NCBI GenBank assembly: GCA_020832445.1
Contig: JAFIEO010000024.1
Span: forward strand, 1-64,000
Direction: 5' to 3'
Source: Paracoccaceae bacterium
GTDB lineage: Bacteria; Pseudomonadota; Alphaproteobacteria; Rhodobacterales; Rhodobacteraceae
Length of the DNA: 64,000 bases
The notes beneath the pieces were generated by a model, which saw only the letters and a program-made list of their open reading frames with translations, ran no database searches and had not been told where the DNA came from. Position numbers and translations under genes: made by a program. Positions 33,210 to 42,751 of the stretch are shown piece by piece (within the stretch, counting starts at the first letter, position 1; each line of letters begins with the position of its first letter).

Positions 33210-35021
33210 TTACACAGGACTGCACGCTGCGGCCAGCCAACTGCGCGCATGCTCTCGCAGCAATGGCGACAGCAGCGTGACAACCCGTTCATGGTAATGA
33301 TTCAGCCACGCGCGTTCGTCTGTGCTTAACATGTCGGTCATCACTAGGCGTGTGTCAATCGGGGCAAGTGTCAGGGTTTCAAACCCCAGCCAGTCGCGCG
33401 CATCGCCGCCTGCAGGGGCGGGGTCCATACGCACGCTTACAAGGTTCTCGATCCGTATGCCAAAGGCCCCTTCGCGGTAATATCCCGGCTCGTTGGACAG
33501 GATCATCCCTTCGGCCAGCGGCACTTGCGATATGCGTGACAGGCGCTGTGGCCCTTCATGCACCGACAGAAATGCGCCAACGCCGTGGCCGGTGCCGTGG
33601 TCATAATCCAGCCCCGCCAGCCAAAGCGGATAGCGCGCAAGCGCGTCCAGATGCCCGCCTGCCACGCCACGCGGGAACCGCGCGCGCGAAATTGCAATCA
33701 TGCCTTGCAGGACGCGGGTGAAACATTCGGCTTCCAACTGGCCCACAGGGCCAATGGCGATTGTGCGGGTGATGTCGGTTGTCCCGTCCAGATATTGCCC
33801 GCCCGAATCCACCAGCATCAGATCACCGGGAATCAGGCGGCGGTTGCTGTCTTCAGTCACGCGGTAATGCACAATCGCACCATTGGGGCCCGACCCCGCG
33901 ATTGTATCAAAGCTCAGGTCTTGCAGCGCGCCGGTATCGTGGCGGCATGATTCCAGATGGCGCGCGATGTCGATCTCGGTCAGGACATGGTCGCGGCTGG
34001 CCACCAGTTTGGCGGCCTGCGCATCCAGCCAGCACAGGAATTCCACCATTGCTGCCCCGTCGCGCAGATGGGCCGCGCGCGCGCCTGCAAGTTCCGCCTG
34101 CGTCTTGCACGCTTTGGGCAGCAGGCAGGGGTCTTGCATGAAGCTGGTGGGAACATTGTTGTCGCGCAGTATATCCAGCACCCGCAACGGCACAGACCCC
34201 TTGTCCAGACGCACTGGTCCCGAAAGCGTGCGCAGCGCAGGTTCAAACGCTTCAAAGGGGCGAAGTTGCACACCACTGCCCAAGTCCACCCCATCCAGTT
34301 TTTCGGGCGGCGCAAACAGGTCCACGCGGCCATCATCATGGACAATCGCAAATCCCTGCATCACCGGCAGGCGTGGCAGATCGCCGCCGCGTATGTTCAA
34401 AAGCCAGCAAATGCTGTCAGGCTGCGTCAGAATGGTGGCGCGCTGGTCCGCGTCGCAAAGGGTTGCGCCAAGGCGCTGGCGTTTGGCGGATGCGTCCGCG
34501 CCTGCCAGATCTTCGGGATAGGCACGCGCAGGCGCGGCTGGCCGGGCGGGGCGGTCGGCCCACAGCGCATCTATCTGGTTTTCCATACGCTGAAGGGAAA
34601 TGCCACTGCCCTTCAGTCCCTGTTCCAGCGCGTCGATTTCATCAGGGGTGTGCAGCCATGAATCAAACCCCACGATCCCGCCCGCAGGCAAGGCATCTTG
34701 CAGCCATACGGCGGGTTTGGTTTCGGGCCAGTTGACGGGGGTAAAATCAGGCGCGCATTGCAGCCGCGCCTGCACACGGTAGCGCCCGTCCACAAACAGA
34801 CCGGCGCGATCTGGCAGCACGATGCAGAACCCCGCCGAGCCGGTGAACCCTGTCAGCCATGCCAGCCGTTCATCGCAGGGCGCCACATATTCACCCTGAT
34901 GGGCATCGGCGCGCGGAATGATGAACCCGTCAACACCCTGATTTTGCAGGGCGCTGCGCAAGGCGCGCAGGCGGGGCGGGCCATCTTCCGGGCGGGTGGT
35001 GGCTGTGTAGCTTTGGAACAT
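33210..35021 (-). CDS. Xaa-Pro aminopeptidase (M24B, PepP-like)
   Basis: A 603-residue creatinase-fold metallopeptidase with two N-terminal creatinase_N-type domains (FIIPRADAHQGEYV and GFTGSAGFCIV, then GFDSWLHTPDEI). The catalytic domain carries the metal ligands: the two Asp in LMLVDSGGQYLDGTTDITRT, the His in HGTGHGVGAFLSVHEGP, and Glu in SNEPGYY and IRIENLV. It removes the N-terminal residue before proline in peptides and acts in the cytosol. Length is typical of the long APP form. It lies 57 nt from the dabA stop, upstream of a gap containing nothing else. Confidence 0.88.
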   Translation of the reverse strand: MFQSYTATTRPEDGPPRLRALRSALQNQGVDGFIIPRADAHQGEYVAPCDERLAWLTGFTGSAGFCIVLPDRAGLFVDGRYRVQARLQCAPDFTPVNWPETKPAVWLQDALPAGGIVGFDSWLHTPDEIDALEQGLKGSGISLQRMENQIDALWADRPARPAAPARAYPEDLAGADASAKRQRLGATLCDADQRATILTQPDSICWLLNIRGGDLPRLPVMQGFAIVHDDGRVDLFAPPEKLDGVDLGSGVQLRPFEAFEPALRTLSGPVRLDKGSVPLRVLDILRDNNVPTSFMQDPCLLPKACKTQAELAGARAAHLRDGAAMVEFLCWLDAQAAKLVASRDHVLTEIDIARHLESCRHDTGALQDLSFDTIAGSGPNGAIVHYRVTEDSNRRLIPGDLMLVDSGGQYLDGTTDITRTIAIGPVGQLEAECFTRVLQGMIAISRARFPRGVAGGHLDALARYPLWLAGLDYDHGTGHGVGAFLSVHEGPQRLSRISQVPLAEGMILSNEPGYYREGAFGIRIENLVSVRMDPAPAGGDARDWLGFETLTLAPIDTRLVMTDMLSTDERAWLNHYHERVVTLLSPLLREHARSWLAAACSPV

Positions 35022-35078
35022 GGCGCGCGCGCTCCTGATGATGCGTGCGCCCAGTGGTAATGACGGGGGGCAGGGTGG

Positions 35079-37463
35079 TCAATGGGGCGGCTGCACGGGC
35101 GTGGCGTTTACCCCCTCCCAGTGCACTCCGGGCCGGTAGCGTGCCTGAATGCGCCCGTCTTTTAGGACAAGCAGGTGCAGCCAGCCATTGTCGAACAATT
35201 CACGCAGCCCGTCATGGCGGGCCAGCACTTCGGCTATGGCATGCTCAGGTGCTTCAATCAGCACCGACAGCCGCAAGGGCGTGTGCATGAAGTTCTGCCC
35301 GTCATGGACTGCCTGCCATGGCAGCCCAGGGCGCAGAATGCCGCCGTTGCCCTGCACAACCCCGATGCCGCCGACCACATTATGAATCAGCTTGTTGCCG
35401 CCCCCGAAGGCTTCGGGGGCTACGCAAGACCCGTAATATTGCAGACTTATCCAACTGGCCACCACCACCGGCGCTGTCAGAATTAACTCCAGCGTGGAAA
35501 AGCCATGATCCGCGCGCCAGTCGTAGCTGTGCAAGAATGCCCGTCCCCCAAGATCCGCGCCCGCAGTGGTGGCGCGTGGTGCGGCAATGAAGGCCGCACA
35601 TCCCGCAAGCCCCCATTCCGGGCGGGTTTCGGCCCAATCGGCTGCGCGGGCGGTTATATTGGCGGCTGTCGCGCGGGGCAGGCGGGGGGCGCGCTGCGCG
35701 CGGGTCAATGCGCCTGCGCGTTCCAGCCATTGCGTGGCCTGTAGAATGTCGTGCTGGTGGTCCGGCGCTGGGGTGTCGTGAAACAGGGTGACCGTGTCGG
35801 TGGTGGTGTCATGCAGTCCCGCCATGAATATTGTGTCATCCGGCAGTGTTATCCCCAGCGCGGGCAGTCCCGCACGGGTGTCTGCATCGTTCAGAAGCTG
35901 GGCAAGCAGACGGGCCGACACGTCGCCCGATTGCCCGCCGCAGGCCCCGCATTGATAGGCGCTGGCATGGGGGTTGTTGGTGACATGCGCGCCATGACCC
36001 AGCAACAAGACCAGCCGCGCATGGCCGGTTTGCAGACTCATGGCGCGCAGGATGGTCGCAGCGATGCGGGATTTGTCGCTGGCGGCAAGGGGCGTTTCAA
36101 GCCGTGGTGCGGGCGTATGTGGCGCGGTTTGTGTTTTGCGCGCCAGTGCGGATTTTATCAGCTTCACGCCATAGACCGGCCCTGCCGCCTCGACAAAGGC
36201 AAAAGAAGATACCGCCGCCTGCCGGAACCTGCCCCATGCACGCACCGCGCGCGCCCCGATGCGCGCAGTATGTTCTTTTGCGGGGGTGTCATGGCTGCAA
36301 GATGTCATCGCGGGCGTCAACAAAACCGGCAAATGCGCCTGCACATCATCTGTGCCATGGGGTTTGTGCCCCATGGGCAGGCCAAAAAAACCCGCAAAGC
36401 CAATGGTTTCTATGCCGGTGTTCACGCTTTCAAGCTGCCGCCGGAACACTTCCGACCGCACGTCGATACAAAACGCCGCCTGTAGCGTTGCACGCCCCGT
36501 GTGGGGGCGCGGGCCGGTCAGTGCTGCGGCCAGCTTGCGCTGATAGGCGCGTTCCGCGGCATCCTGGACTATCGCATCAACAATGTCGCCTGAATCCGCA
36601 CTGACAGGGGATGCATGTGCCGCACAGGTTTGCGCCCATGGGGTTGCCAGTTCCGGCGCATGCGCCAGAAGCGCTTCTTCCCAGATCAGGCGAATGGCCA
36701 GCAGATCGATCAGGGTGCTGTCGGTGCCGCCCTTAAGTTCGGCCTGCCATAGCAGCCAGCGTGCGTGCTGCGACCAGCCGCCCAGATCCATCAGCAGGCG
36801 GTGAAATGCGGTTTCAGCGCCACTATCAGGGATGTCCAGCGCATGACAGGCGCGCAGGATCGCGCGTTCGGCCGTGTCGGGGGCGGCTGCAACATGGGCG
36901 CAAAACCCCGACAGGCCCGAAATTTCGGGCGTCAGGTCATGACTGGCCCAGTCGCGCCAGGCGGTGAACGCGCTTTTGCCGGGTGCTGGCGTCCAAAGTG
37001 CCTGACCCCGTTCGAAATGACCGGCAGCCCATAACCCGAAGGACCGCGCGATGACGGCAGGCCAGTCAATGCCGCTGGCCTGCGCGGCGTGATGGGCCAG
37101 CGTTGGCAGGGCATGGGGCTTTGGCTGGGCATTGCGCAACTGCGCGTGCAATTCGGCCAGACCAGCGGGTTTGTCAGGGCTGGCACATGCCTGCAATGCC
37201 GCGTGCAGATCGTCGTCGCATATGGTGCCGCTGCGCAGCGTGGCGGCGTAGTCCGCGCGCGCCTGTGTCAGACGAACGCCCGCAACCCGTGCCAGTCTGG
37301 CCTGTGTTGTGGCAAGGTTCTGGTTTGCCTGCCCCATGAACGGATTGACCGCAACGGTCGCATCCAGTGGAAATGCGGGCGGAATGGCGCGCGCTGCCGC
37401 TTCGGCCGCGCCCAGCAAGGCTGCGATGCGATCAGGTTTGATTTCATCATGTTTTATGAACAT
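35079..37463 (-). CDS. dabA: DabA-type inorganic carbon (bicarbonate/CO2) uptake subunit
   Basis: A 794-residue DUF2309/DabA protein. The putative zinc site is visible: FCIDVRSE (Cys332, Asp334), LLLGHGAHVTNNPHAS (His490) and AYQCGACGG (Cys505). In DabA these beta-carbonic anhydrase-like residues convert CO2 to bicarbonate in an energy-coupled pump with DabB. It forms an operon with dabB, 32 nt away. The N-terminal LDATVAVNPFMG segment matches the family. Function as a CO2-to-bicarbonate accumulator follows from the family, not from the sequence alone. Confidence 0.88.
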   Translation of the reverse strand: MFIKHDEIKPDRIAALLGAAEAAARAIPPAFPLDATVAVNPFMGQANQNLATTQARLARVAGVRLTQARADYAATLRSGTICDDDLHAALQACASPDKPAGLAELHAQLRNAQPKPHALPTLAHHAAQASGIDWPAVIARSFGLWAAGHFERGQALWTPAPGKSAFTAWRDWASHDLTPEISGLSGFCAHVAAAPDTAERAILRACHALDIPDSGAETAFHRLLMDLGGWSQHARWLLWQAELKGGTDSTLIDLLAIRLIWEEALLAHAPELATPWAQTCAAHASPVSADSGDIVDAIVQDAAERAYQRKLAAALTGPRPHTGRATLQAAFCIDVRSEVFRRQLESVNTGIETIGFAGFFGLPMGHKPHGTDDVQAHLPVLLTPAMTSCSHDTPAKEHTARIGARAVRAWGRFRQAAVSSFAFVEAAGPVYGVKLIKSALARKTQTAPHTPAPRLETPLAASDKSRIAATILRAMSLQTGHARLVLLLGHGAHVTNNPHASAYQCGACGGQSGDVSARLLAQLLNDADTRAGLPALGITLPDDTIFMAGLHDTTTDTVTLFHDTPAPDHQHDILQATQWLERAGALTRAQRAPRLPRATAANITARAADWAETRPEWGLAGCAAFIAAPRATTAGADLGGRAFLHSYDWRADHGFSTLELILTAPVVVASWISLQYYGSCVAPEAFGGGNKLIHNVVGGIGVVQGNGGILRPGLPWQAVHDGQNFMHTPLRLSVLIEAPEHAIAEVLARHDGLRELFDNGWLHLLVLKDGRIQARYRPGVHWEGVNATPVQPPH

Positions 37464-37495
37464 CTGGTGGGCTTCCCTGGATCAAATGTTGAAAG

Positions 37496-39061
37496 TTATT
37501 GGCGCTGCGTCAGTCGCAACCCGCCGATCATCCGGTCAAGCACCGCGTTCAGATACAGGCCGTTGGCCAGATGAACCCGCAACCCTGCCGCTGCGGGGTG
37601 ATGCGCCCAGATCGGAAATAACGCTTGCGCAACAGCGACCAGCCCGAATGTCAGGATCGCCAGCGTGATCAACGCCCATTCCAGCGGTCCTGCAACCGGG
37701 GGGGCGGGCAGGTGCGGCCCCCAAACCGCGCCCGCGCCAAGGTGAAAGCCGAAATACGCGATGGCCGCGCCAAAGGCCGCCGCAACAGTGCGTAGTGTCA
37801 GCGCCTTTGGTGCGCTGTCTGCCAGCCCCTGCGCAATAAGATAGGCCACACCAAGTATCAGGATGGCGCCCAGCGCCAGCGCCTGTGGCGATTTCGGACC
37901 AGAGAGCACAGCAAACCCCACAGCCACGCCCGCATACAGCAACAGCGCCAGTCCAAAGGCCCGCATGACCGCCCCCCCGCCGGGCACGGCGACGGGGCCG
38001 GGCCTGCGCAGTTGCGCGACATGGGCGACTGCACCGCCAGATGCGAGGAAGGCATGTGCCTTATACAGCGAATGGGCCACGATATGCAGCAGTGCCAGCG
38101 GCCATAGGCCAAGCCCGCATTGCAGCAGCAAGAACCCCATTTGTGACACAGTCGACCAGGCCAGCCCGGTTTTGACTGCGCTTTGCGTCAGCATGACAAC
38201 CGCACCGAACAGTGCTGTAAACCCGCCCAGAATGACCAGCGCGGCCATTGCCGACGGGCTTGCCTGTATCAGCTGTGCCAGCCGTATCAGTATAAACCCG
38301 CCTGCGTTGATGATGCCCGCATGTAGCAGCGCGGACACGGGCGTGGGGGCCTCCATCACTTCGGTCAGCCAGCCATGCAGGGGAAATGCGGCGGTCTTGA
38401 ATGCGGCGGCCAGAACCAGCAGGCCGGTCGCAAACCCGGCCATAAGCGGCAGGGGCGCGTCACCGGCAAACGTGGTCAGTGCAATGAATTCCATCGTGCC
38501 GAAGGCGCCCCACAGCAACCCCGCTGCCACAACCAGTGCCACATCGCCTATGCCCCAGCAAAGGGAAAATTTCGCCGCCGCGCGTCGGGCCTCGGCGCGG
38601 TCGGGATAAAACAGCAGCAAATGACGCAAGCCTTGCCCCACAGCAAGCGATGCCAGCACCAGCACCGGCAAACTGCCCGATTGTACCAGCACCAGAACCG
38701 CGGCCAGCGTGGCCAGCATCAGGGCATGAAACGCGCCTTCGCGATATTCGCCATCCAGATAGCTGCGCGCATAGCGCGTGACGATCCAGCCCACAAACGC
38801 AACCAGCAGCGACATTGTTGCGCTGATAGCATCCAGCCGGAAGACGATGACCGATGCGCGCCCCGGCAACTCCAGTGTGACCGGACCGCTGGCCCATAAT
38901 TGCACCGTGGCACCGAGCGCAAGTGTCACACTGACAAATGCCGCGAGTTCGGCCAGATGCGGTATCCTGCCCGGTCGGCGGCCGGGATGGCGTGCGGCCA
39001 GTGCCGAGACTGCCAGCAGCAAGATGGGGGCAAACAGTGTCAGCGGCAGAAGTGTCATCAT
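37496..39061 (-). CDS. dabB: DabB-type membrane subunit (NuoL/proton-antiporter-like)
   Basis: A 521-residue protein with about 13-14 membrane helices. It is an NADH-quinone oxidoreductase subunit L homologue: the antiporter-family motif FKTAAFPLHGWLTEVMEAPTPVSALLHAGIINAGG and GLAWSTVSQMGFLLLQCGLGL are intact, with a conserved lysine and histidine pair. It couples cation movement to CO2/bicarbonate accumulation with DabA. Start ATG at 39061 is chosen over 39079 because it begins with the hydrophobic segment; no strong ribosome binding site is visible. The last gene of the operon is dabA. A LysR-type regulator is divergent. Confidence 0.85.
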   Translation of the reverse strand: MMTLLPLTLFAPILLLAVSALAARHPGRRPGRIPHLAELAAFVSVTLALGATVQLWASGPVTLELPGRASVIVFRLDAISATMSLLVAFVGWIVTRYARSYLDGEYREGAFHALMLATLAAVLVLVQSGSLPVLVLASLAVGQGLRHLLLFYPDRAEARRAAAKFSLCWGIGDVALVVAAGLLWGAFGTMEFIALTTFAGDAPLPLMAGFATGLLVLAAAFKTAAFPLHGWLTEVMEAPTPVSALLHAGIINAGGFILIRLAQLIQASPSAMAALVILGGFTALFGAVVMLTQSAVKTGLAWSTVSQMGFLLLQCGLGLWPLALLHIVAHSLYKAHAFLASGGAVAHVAQLRRPGPVAVPGGGAVMRAFGLALLLYAGVAVGFAVLSGPKSPQALALGAILILGVAYLIAQGLADSAPKALTLRTVAAAFGAAIAYFGFHLGAGAVWGPHLPAPPVAGPLEWALITLAILTFGLVAVAQALFPIWAHHPAAAGLRVHLANGLYLNAVLDRMIGGLRLTQRQ

Positions 39062-39116
39062 CGGTGATGTCCTGTGCAATATGTGGTGTGGCCAGATACT
39101 GCTTGCATCGCTTCTA

Positions 39117-39133
39117 TAAAATTACATATTTTA
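39117..39133. promoter_or_regulatory. LysR-type palindrome between dabB and its regulator
   Basis: TAAAAT-TACAT-ATTTTA, a 17-bp interrupted palindrome containing the T-N11-A form that LysR proteins bind, lies in the 99-nt gap of the divergent dabB/LysR pair. It likely controls both directions. The surrounding A/T-rich stretch is the only promoter-like part. Confidence 0.5.
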
Positions 39134-39160
39134 GCGATAACCGTTCTGTTTGGTAAAAGA

Positions 39161-40045
39161 ATGACCGCAATCAATCTGCATCACCTGCGTTTGTTTCGCG
39201 CTGTCGCGCTTGACGGAACCCTGACAGGTGCCGCGCGGGGGCTGAACCTGTCGCAATCGGCACTGTCCACCCAATTGCGTGCGCTGGAAGCATCGCTAGG
39301 GCATGCGTTGTTTGAACGGCGCGGGCGCGGCTTGCACCTGACTGAAGCAGGCCAGATCGCGCTGGATCATGCAGAGGCGATTTTTCGCACTGCCGAGGAT
39401 CTGACCGCGACATTGCACCAGACCGGCACCGCACGGCGCGCTTTGCGCGTGGGTGCATTGGCCACGTTATCGCGCAATTTCCAGATGCAGTTTCTGCGCC
39501 CCGTTCTGGGGCGTGCAGATGTGGACGTTGTGGTGCGATCAGGATCACAGGCGGAATTGCTGCGCGGGCTGGAAACGCTGGCGCTGGATGTGGTGCTGAC
39601 AAATGCGCCGCCGGTTCATGACACAAGCAGCCCGTGGATGGTCGCATCGCTTGCGGAACAGCCGGTCAGTCTGATCGGTACACCGGCACGTGTCGGTGCG
39701 CAGTCGCGCCATATACGGGATTTCTTGAGCACCGAGCCCTTGATCCTGCCCGCACCCGACACGGCTTTGCGCGCAGGGTTTGATGCACTGACCGCGCGGC
39801 TGGGTGTGGTTCCCAATATCGTTGCAGAAGCCGATGATATGGCCATGTTGCGCCTGCTTGCGCGCGAAAATGCGGGGCTTGCGGTCATTCCGCCTATTGT
39901 CGTCGCGGATGAACTGGCATCGGGCATGTTGCGTGAAGCGGCGCGGCTGGACGGGATGCGCGAATACTTCCTTGCAGTGACCCGAAAGCGGCGTTTTCCG
40001 AACCCGCTGCTGGCACAGGTATTGGACATTGCGCAGCACGGATAG
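39161..40045 (+). CDS. LysR-family regulator, probably of dabAB
   Basis: A 294-residue LysR protein with the N-terminal helix-turn-helix (LHHLRLFRAVALDGTLTGAARGLNLSQSALSTQLRALEASLG) and a C-terminal periplasmic-binding-like effector domain with VVVRSGSQAELLRGLETLALDVVL. It is divergent from dabB, with a palindrome between. LysR regulators related to CbbR often sit next to inorganic-carbon genes, but this cannot be proven from sequence. The ATG at 39161 begins the conserved N-terminus. Confidence 0.85.
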   Translation: MTAINLHHLRLFRAVALDGTLTGAARGLNLSQSALSTQLRALEASLGHALFERRGRGLHLTEAGQIALDHAEAIFRTAEDLTATLHQTGTARRALRVGALATLSRNFQMQFLRPVLGRADVDVVVRSGSQAELLRGLETLALDVVLTNAPPVHDTSSPWMVASLAEQPVSLIGTPARVGAQSRHIRDFLSTEPLILPAPDTALRAGFDALTARLGVVPNIVAEADDMAMLRLLARENAGLAVIPPIVVADELASGMLREAARLDGMREYFLAVTRKRRFPNPLLAQVLDIAQHG

Positions 40046-40111
40046 CCTGTATGCAGGCGCACCCGACTGTTGACCAATCTTGACAGATCCGCCTATTGTA
40101 AAGTTTCATGG

Positions 40112-40139
40112 TTTGCGCGTGTAAAGCTGTTTTTTGACA
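40112..40139 (+). promoter_or_regulatory. operator upstream of the LacI-type regulator
   Basis: TTTGCGCGTGTAAA (40112-40125) is followed 8 nt later by TTGACA (40134-40139). An almost identical 14-mer, TTTGCGCGCGTAAA, with TTGACT 7 nt later, precedes smoE. The match with conserved spacing suggests that the LacI protein binds both sites and controls itself. Confidence 0.6.
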
Positions 40140-40172
40140 GTATCGCTTTGCACTGCACGACCTGACAAGGCG

Positions 40173-41228
40173 ATGGAAACGGACAGGAAAAATGTTGATG
40201 GGCCAATGACCAAGATCAGAAACATGGAAGAATTCGCCCGCTTGACCGGCATTTCGCGGCCGACCGTGTCCAAGTATTTCAATGACCCCGAAAGCGTGCG
40301 CAAAACCACCCGCGACCGGATTGAGCAGGCATTGGCGCAATATGACTACCGCCCGAATATTTTCGCGGTCAACCAGAACCGAAAGCTGACAAAGAATATA
40401 GGCATTGTCGTGCCCTATCTGGCGGACCCGTTCTTTGCCGAAATTGCGCGCTGTATTGAACGGCGCTGCATCGAATCCGGCTTTTGGCCCATTTTGTTCA
40501 GCTCGCATGGCGATCAGGCATTGGAGAATGACATTCTGGACAGCCTGCGGTCGCTGAAACCGGCGGGGGCATTGCTGGCCCCGCTGGGGCGGCGGTCTGA
40601 CAGGTCCAGCATCGAGAAATTCTGCAATGACGTGCCCACAGTGCTGTTTGACAGCTATGTCGAAGGCGTGGGAGAGGCTTTTGTCGGGTCTGATAACGCG
40701 CAATTCGTGGACCAGATTGTGGAATATCTGTGCCGCACGGGTGCGCCGCCATGCTTTTTCGAAATGCAGCCGGTGAATCCCAACGCAAACAAACGCCGCA
40801 ACGCCTATGTTTCGGTGATGGAACGCCTTGGGCATGCGCCGAATGTCGTGCGTGTCGCAGGCGACGGGTGGGAGTTTGAAAAGGTCGGCTATGAAGGCGC
40901 GCTGAAGGTGATCGATGGCGGGCAATTAAGCACGAATACAGTGCTGTGCAGCAATGACCGCCTTGCCATCGGGTTTCTGACCGCGTGCTATGAACGTGGC
41001 TTGCGGGTGGGGCATGCCGCAGGGTGCGCGCTGCGTGTGGCGGGAATTGATGATCACCCGTTTTCGCGGTTCACCTGTCCGCCCCTGACAACCGTGGCGC
41101 AGGATTACGAAGCTGTGTCCAATCGCAGCACCCGAATTCTGTTTGATCTGATTGAACGTGGTCGCTCCGGGCAGGCCCGGTCCGAGACCTTGTTTGAGGG
41201 GCGGCTGGTGATGCGGGCATCAGCATAA
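40173..41228 (+). CDS. LacI-family regulator of the polyol operon
   Basis: A 351-residue LacI protein. The helix-turn-helix is MEEFARLTGISRPTVSKYFND near residues 18-38, with the hinge following. The ligand-binding domain starts at KNIGIVVPYLADPFFAEIARC, with FDSYVEGVGEAFVGSDN and CSNDRLAIGFL. It is likely to repress smoEFGKS-mtlK and its own gene, given the shared operator. The start is uncertain: ATG at 40173 has AAGG 3 nt upstream, and ATG at 40206 is also in frame; the TTG at 40134 overlaps the promoter and is rejected. Confidence 0.85.
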   Translation: METDRKNVDGPMTKIRNMEEFARLTGISRPTVSKYFNDPESVRKTTRDRIEQALAQYDYRPNIFAVNQNRKLTKNIGIVVPYLADPFFAEIARCIERRCIESGFWPILFSSHGDQALENDILDSLRSLKPAGALLAPLGRRSDRSSIEKFCNDVPTVLFDSYVEGVGEAFVGSDNAQFVDQIVEYLCRTGAPPCFFEMQPVNPNANKRRNAYVSVMERLGHAPNVVRVAGDGWEFEKVGYEGALKVIDGGQLSTNTVLCSNDRLAIGFLTACYERGLRVGHAAGCALRVAGIDDHPFSRFTCPPLTTVAQDYEAVSNRSTRILFDLIERGRSGQARSETLFEGRLVMRASA

Positions 41229-41230
41229 AA

Positions 41231-41257
41231 TTTGCGCGCGTAAAATTTATATTGACT
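41231..41257 (+). promoter_or_regulatory. operator upstream of smoE
   Basis: TTTGCGCGCGTAAA (41231-41244) and a TTGACT -35-like box at 41252-41257 lie 75 nt before smoE, just after the LacI gene. The 14-mer differs by one base from the site before the LacI gene. A second TAAAATTT copy overlaps, giving direct repeats at 41226 and 41241. Confidence 0.6.
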
Positions 41258-41318
41258 GCGCGGCGCGATTCGACTTACCTTGCGTTGCATCATCCAATCA
41301 ACCAAGGGAGGAGAACGG

Positions 41319-42632
41319 ATGTCTATCAGAACGTCACTCGGTATCGCGAGTGCGCTGGCCATTGCTACGGCTACAGCAGGGCATGCACAGGATTTGTCCG
41401 GCACCGTGACCATTGCCACCGTCAATAATGGTGACATGATCCGCATGCAGGGCCTGACCGCCGATTTTAACGCGCAATATCCCGACATCACCCTTGAATG
41501 GGTCACACTGGAAGAAAACGTGCTGCGCCAGCGTGTCACACAAGACATCGCCACCCGTGGCGGCCAGTTCGATGTTATGACCATCGGCACCTATGAAGTG
41601 CCCATCTGGGGCGAGAATGGCTGGCTGGTATCGCTGAATGACCTGCCGGACGAATGGGATGCAGATGATCTGTTGCCTGCCATCCGTGATGGCCTGACGG
41701 TAGACGGCGAATTGTATGCCGCGCCGTTTTATGGCGAAAGTTCCATGGTGATGTATCGCACCGATCTGATGGAAGCCGCCGGTCTGGAAATGCCCGAAGC
41801 GCCCACATGGGAATTTATCCGCGAAGCCGCAAGCGCCATGACCACGGACAACACCTATGGCATTTGCCTGCGTGGCAAGGCGGGCTGGGGCGAGAATATG
41901 GCTTTCTTGTCGGCCATGGCCAACAGCTTTGGCGCGCGCTGGTTCGATGAAGACTGGAACGCGCAGTTCGACAGCGAAGAATGGGCCAATACGCTGAATT
42001 TCTACATGGATATGATGGGCGAATATGGCCCCCCCGGTGCGGCAAATAACGGGTTCAACGAAAACCTGTCGCTGTTCCAGCAGGGCCGTTGCGGCATGTG
42101 GATCGACGCAACAGTTGCTGCCAGCTTCGTGACCAACCCGAACGATTCCACTGTGGCGGATCAGGTTGGCTTTGCGCTGGCCCCCGATAACGGCCTTGGC
42201 AAGCGGGGCAACTGGCTTTGGGCATGGTCGCTGGCCATTCCTGCCGGTTCGCAACAAACGGATGCGGCAAAGGCGTTCATCGCGTGGGCAACCAGCAAGG
42301 ACTACACCGCCCTTGTTGCCGAAAACGAAGGCTGGGCCAATGTGCCGCCGGGCACGCGCACCTCGCTTTATGAGAATGCGGAGTATCTGGAAGCGGCCAG
42401 TTTCGCGGAAATGACCCTGCGTTCGATCAATTCGGCAGACCCGACGCAGCCAACGGTTGATCCTGTTCCTTATACGGGCGTGCAATTCGTGGCCATTCCC
42501 GAATTTGCCGGTTTCGCAACCGAAGTCGGCCAGGAATTCGCCAATGCGCTGGCAGGCCAGCAATCGGTCGAAGTTGCGCTGGAACGTGCGCAGGCCCTGA
42601 CCACCGACGCGATGGAATCGGCAGGTTACTGA
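41319..42632 (+). CDS. smoE: sorbitol/mannitol ABC transporter, substrate-binding protein
   Basis: A 437-residue family 1 extracellular solute-binding protein. It begins with a Sec signal peptide (SLGIASALAIATATAGHAQD, cut near residue 23), then LSGTVTIATVNNGDMIRM, the family pattern AAPFYGESSMVMYRTDLMEAAGLEMP and WIDATVAASFV. It delivers polyols to SmoFGK. AAGGGAGGAGAA gives a strong ribosome binding site. A 13-bp stem-loop follows the stop, which in such operons allows more binding protein than membrane protein. Specificity for sorbitol and mannitol follows from the adjacent smoS and mtlK dehydrogenases. Confidence 0.85.
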   Translation: MSIRTSLGIASALAIATATAGHAQDLSGTVTIATVNNGDMIRMQGLTADFNAQYPDITLEWVTLEENVLRQRVTQDIATRGGQFDVMTIGTYEVPIWGENGWLVSLNDLPDEWDADDLLPAIRDGLTVDGELYAAPFYGESSMVMYRTDLMEAAGLEMPEAPTWEFIREAASAMTTDNTYGICLRGKAGWGENMAFLSAMANSFGARWFDEDWNAQFDSEEWANTLNFYMDMMGEYGPPGAANNGFNENLSLFQQGRCGMWIDATVAASFVTNPNDSTVADQVGFALAPDNGLGKRGNWLWAWSLAIPAGSQQTDAAKAFIAWATSKDYTALVAENEGWANVPPGTRTSLYENAEYLEAASFAEMTLRSINSADPTQPTVDPVPYTGVQFVAIPEFAGFATEVGQEFANALAGQQSVEVALERAQALTTDAMESAGY

Positions 42633-42647
42633 CGTTTTCCCTCCCCG

Positions 42648-42679
42648 GCCAGGGGGTGGCATGCGCGCCACCCCCTGGC
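42648..42679 (+). terminator. stem-loop after smoE
   Basis: GCCAGGGGGTGGC (42648-42660) and GCCACCCCCTGGC (42667-42679) form a perfect 13-bp stem with a 6-nt loop, followed by TTTTCC. It is a partial terminator or mRNA-stabilising hairpin between smoE and smoF. Confidence 0.7.
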
Positions 42680-42751
42680 TTTTCCTCTGACGTGCCCCCC
42701 CCTCATCCATTCCTTCGGCGGCGCCCTGCCGCCTATGGCGGAGATATGACC

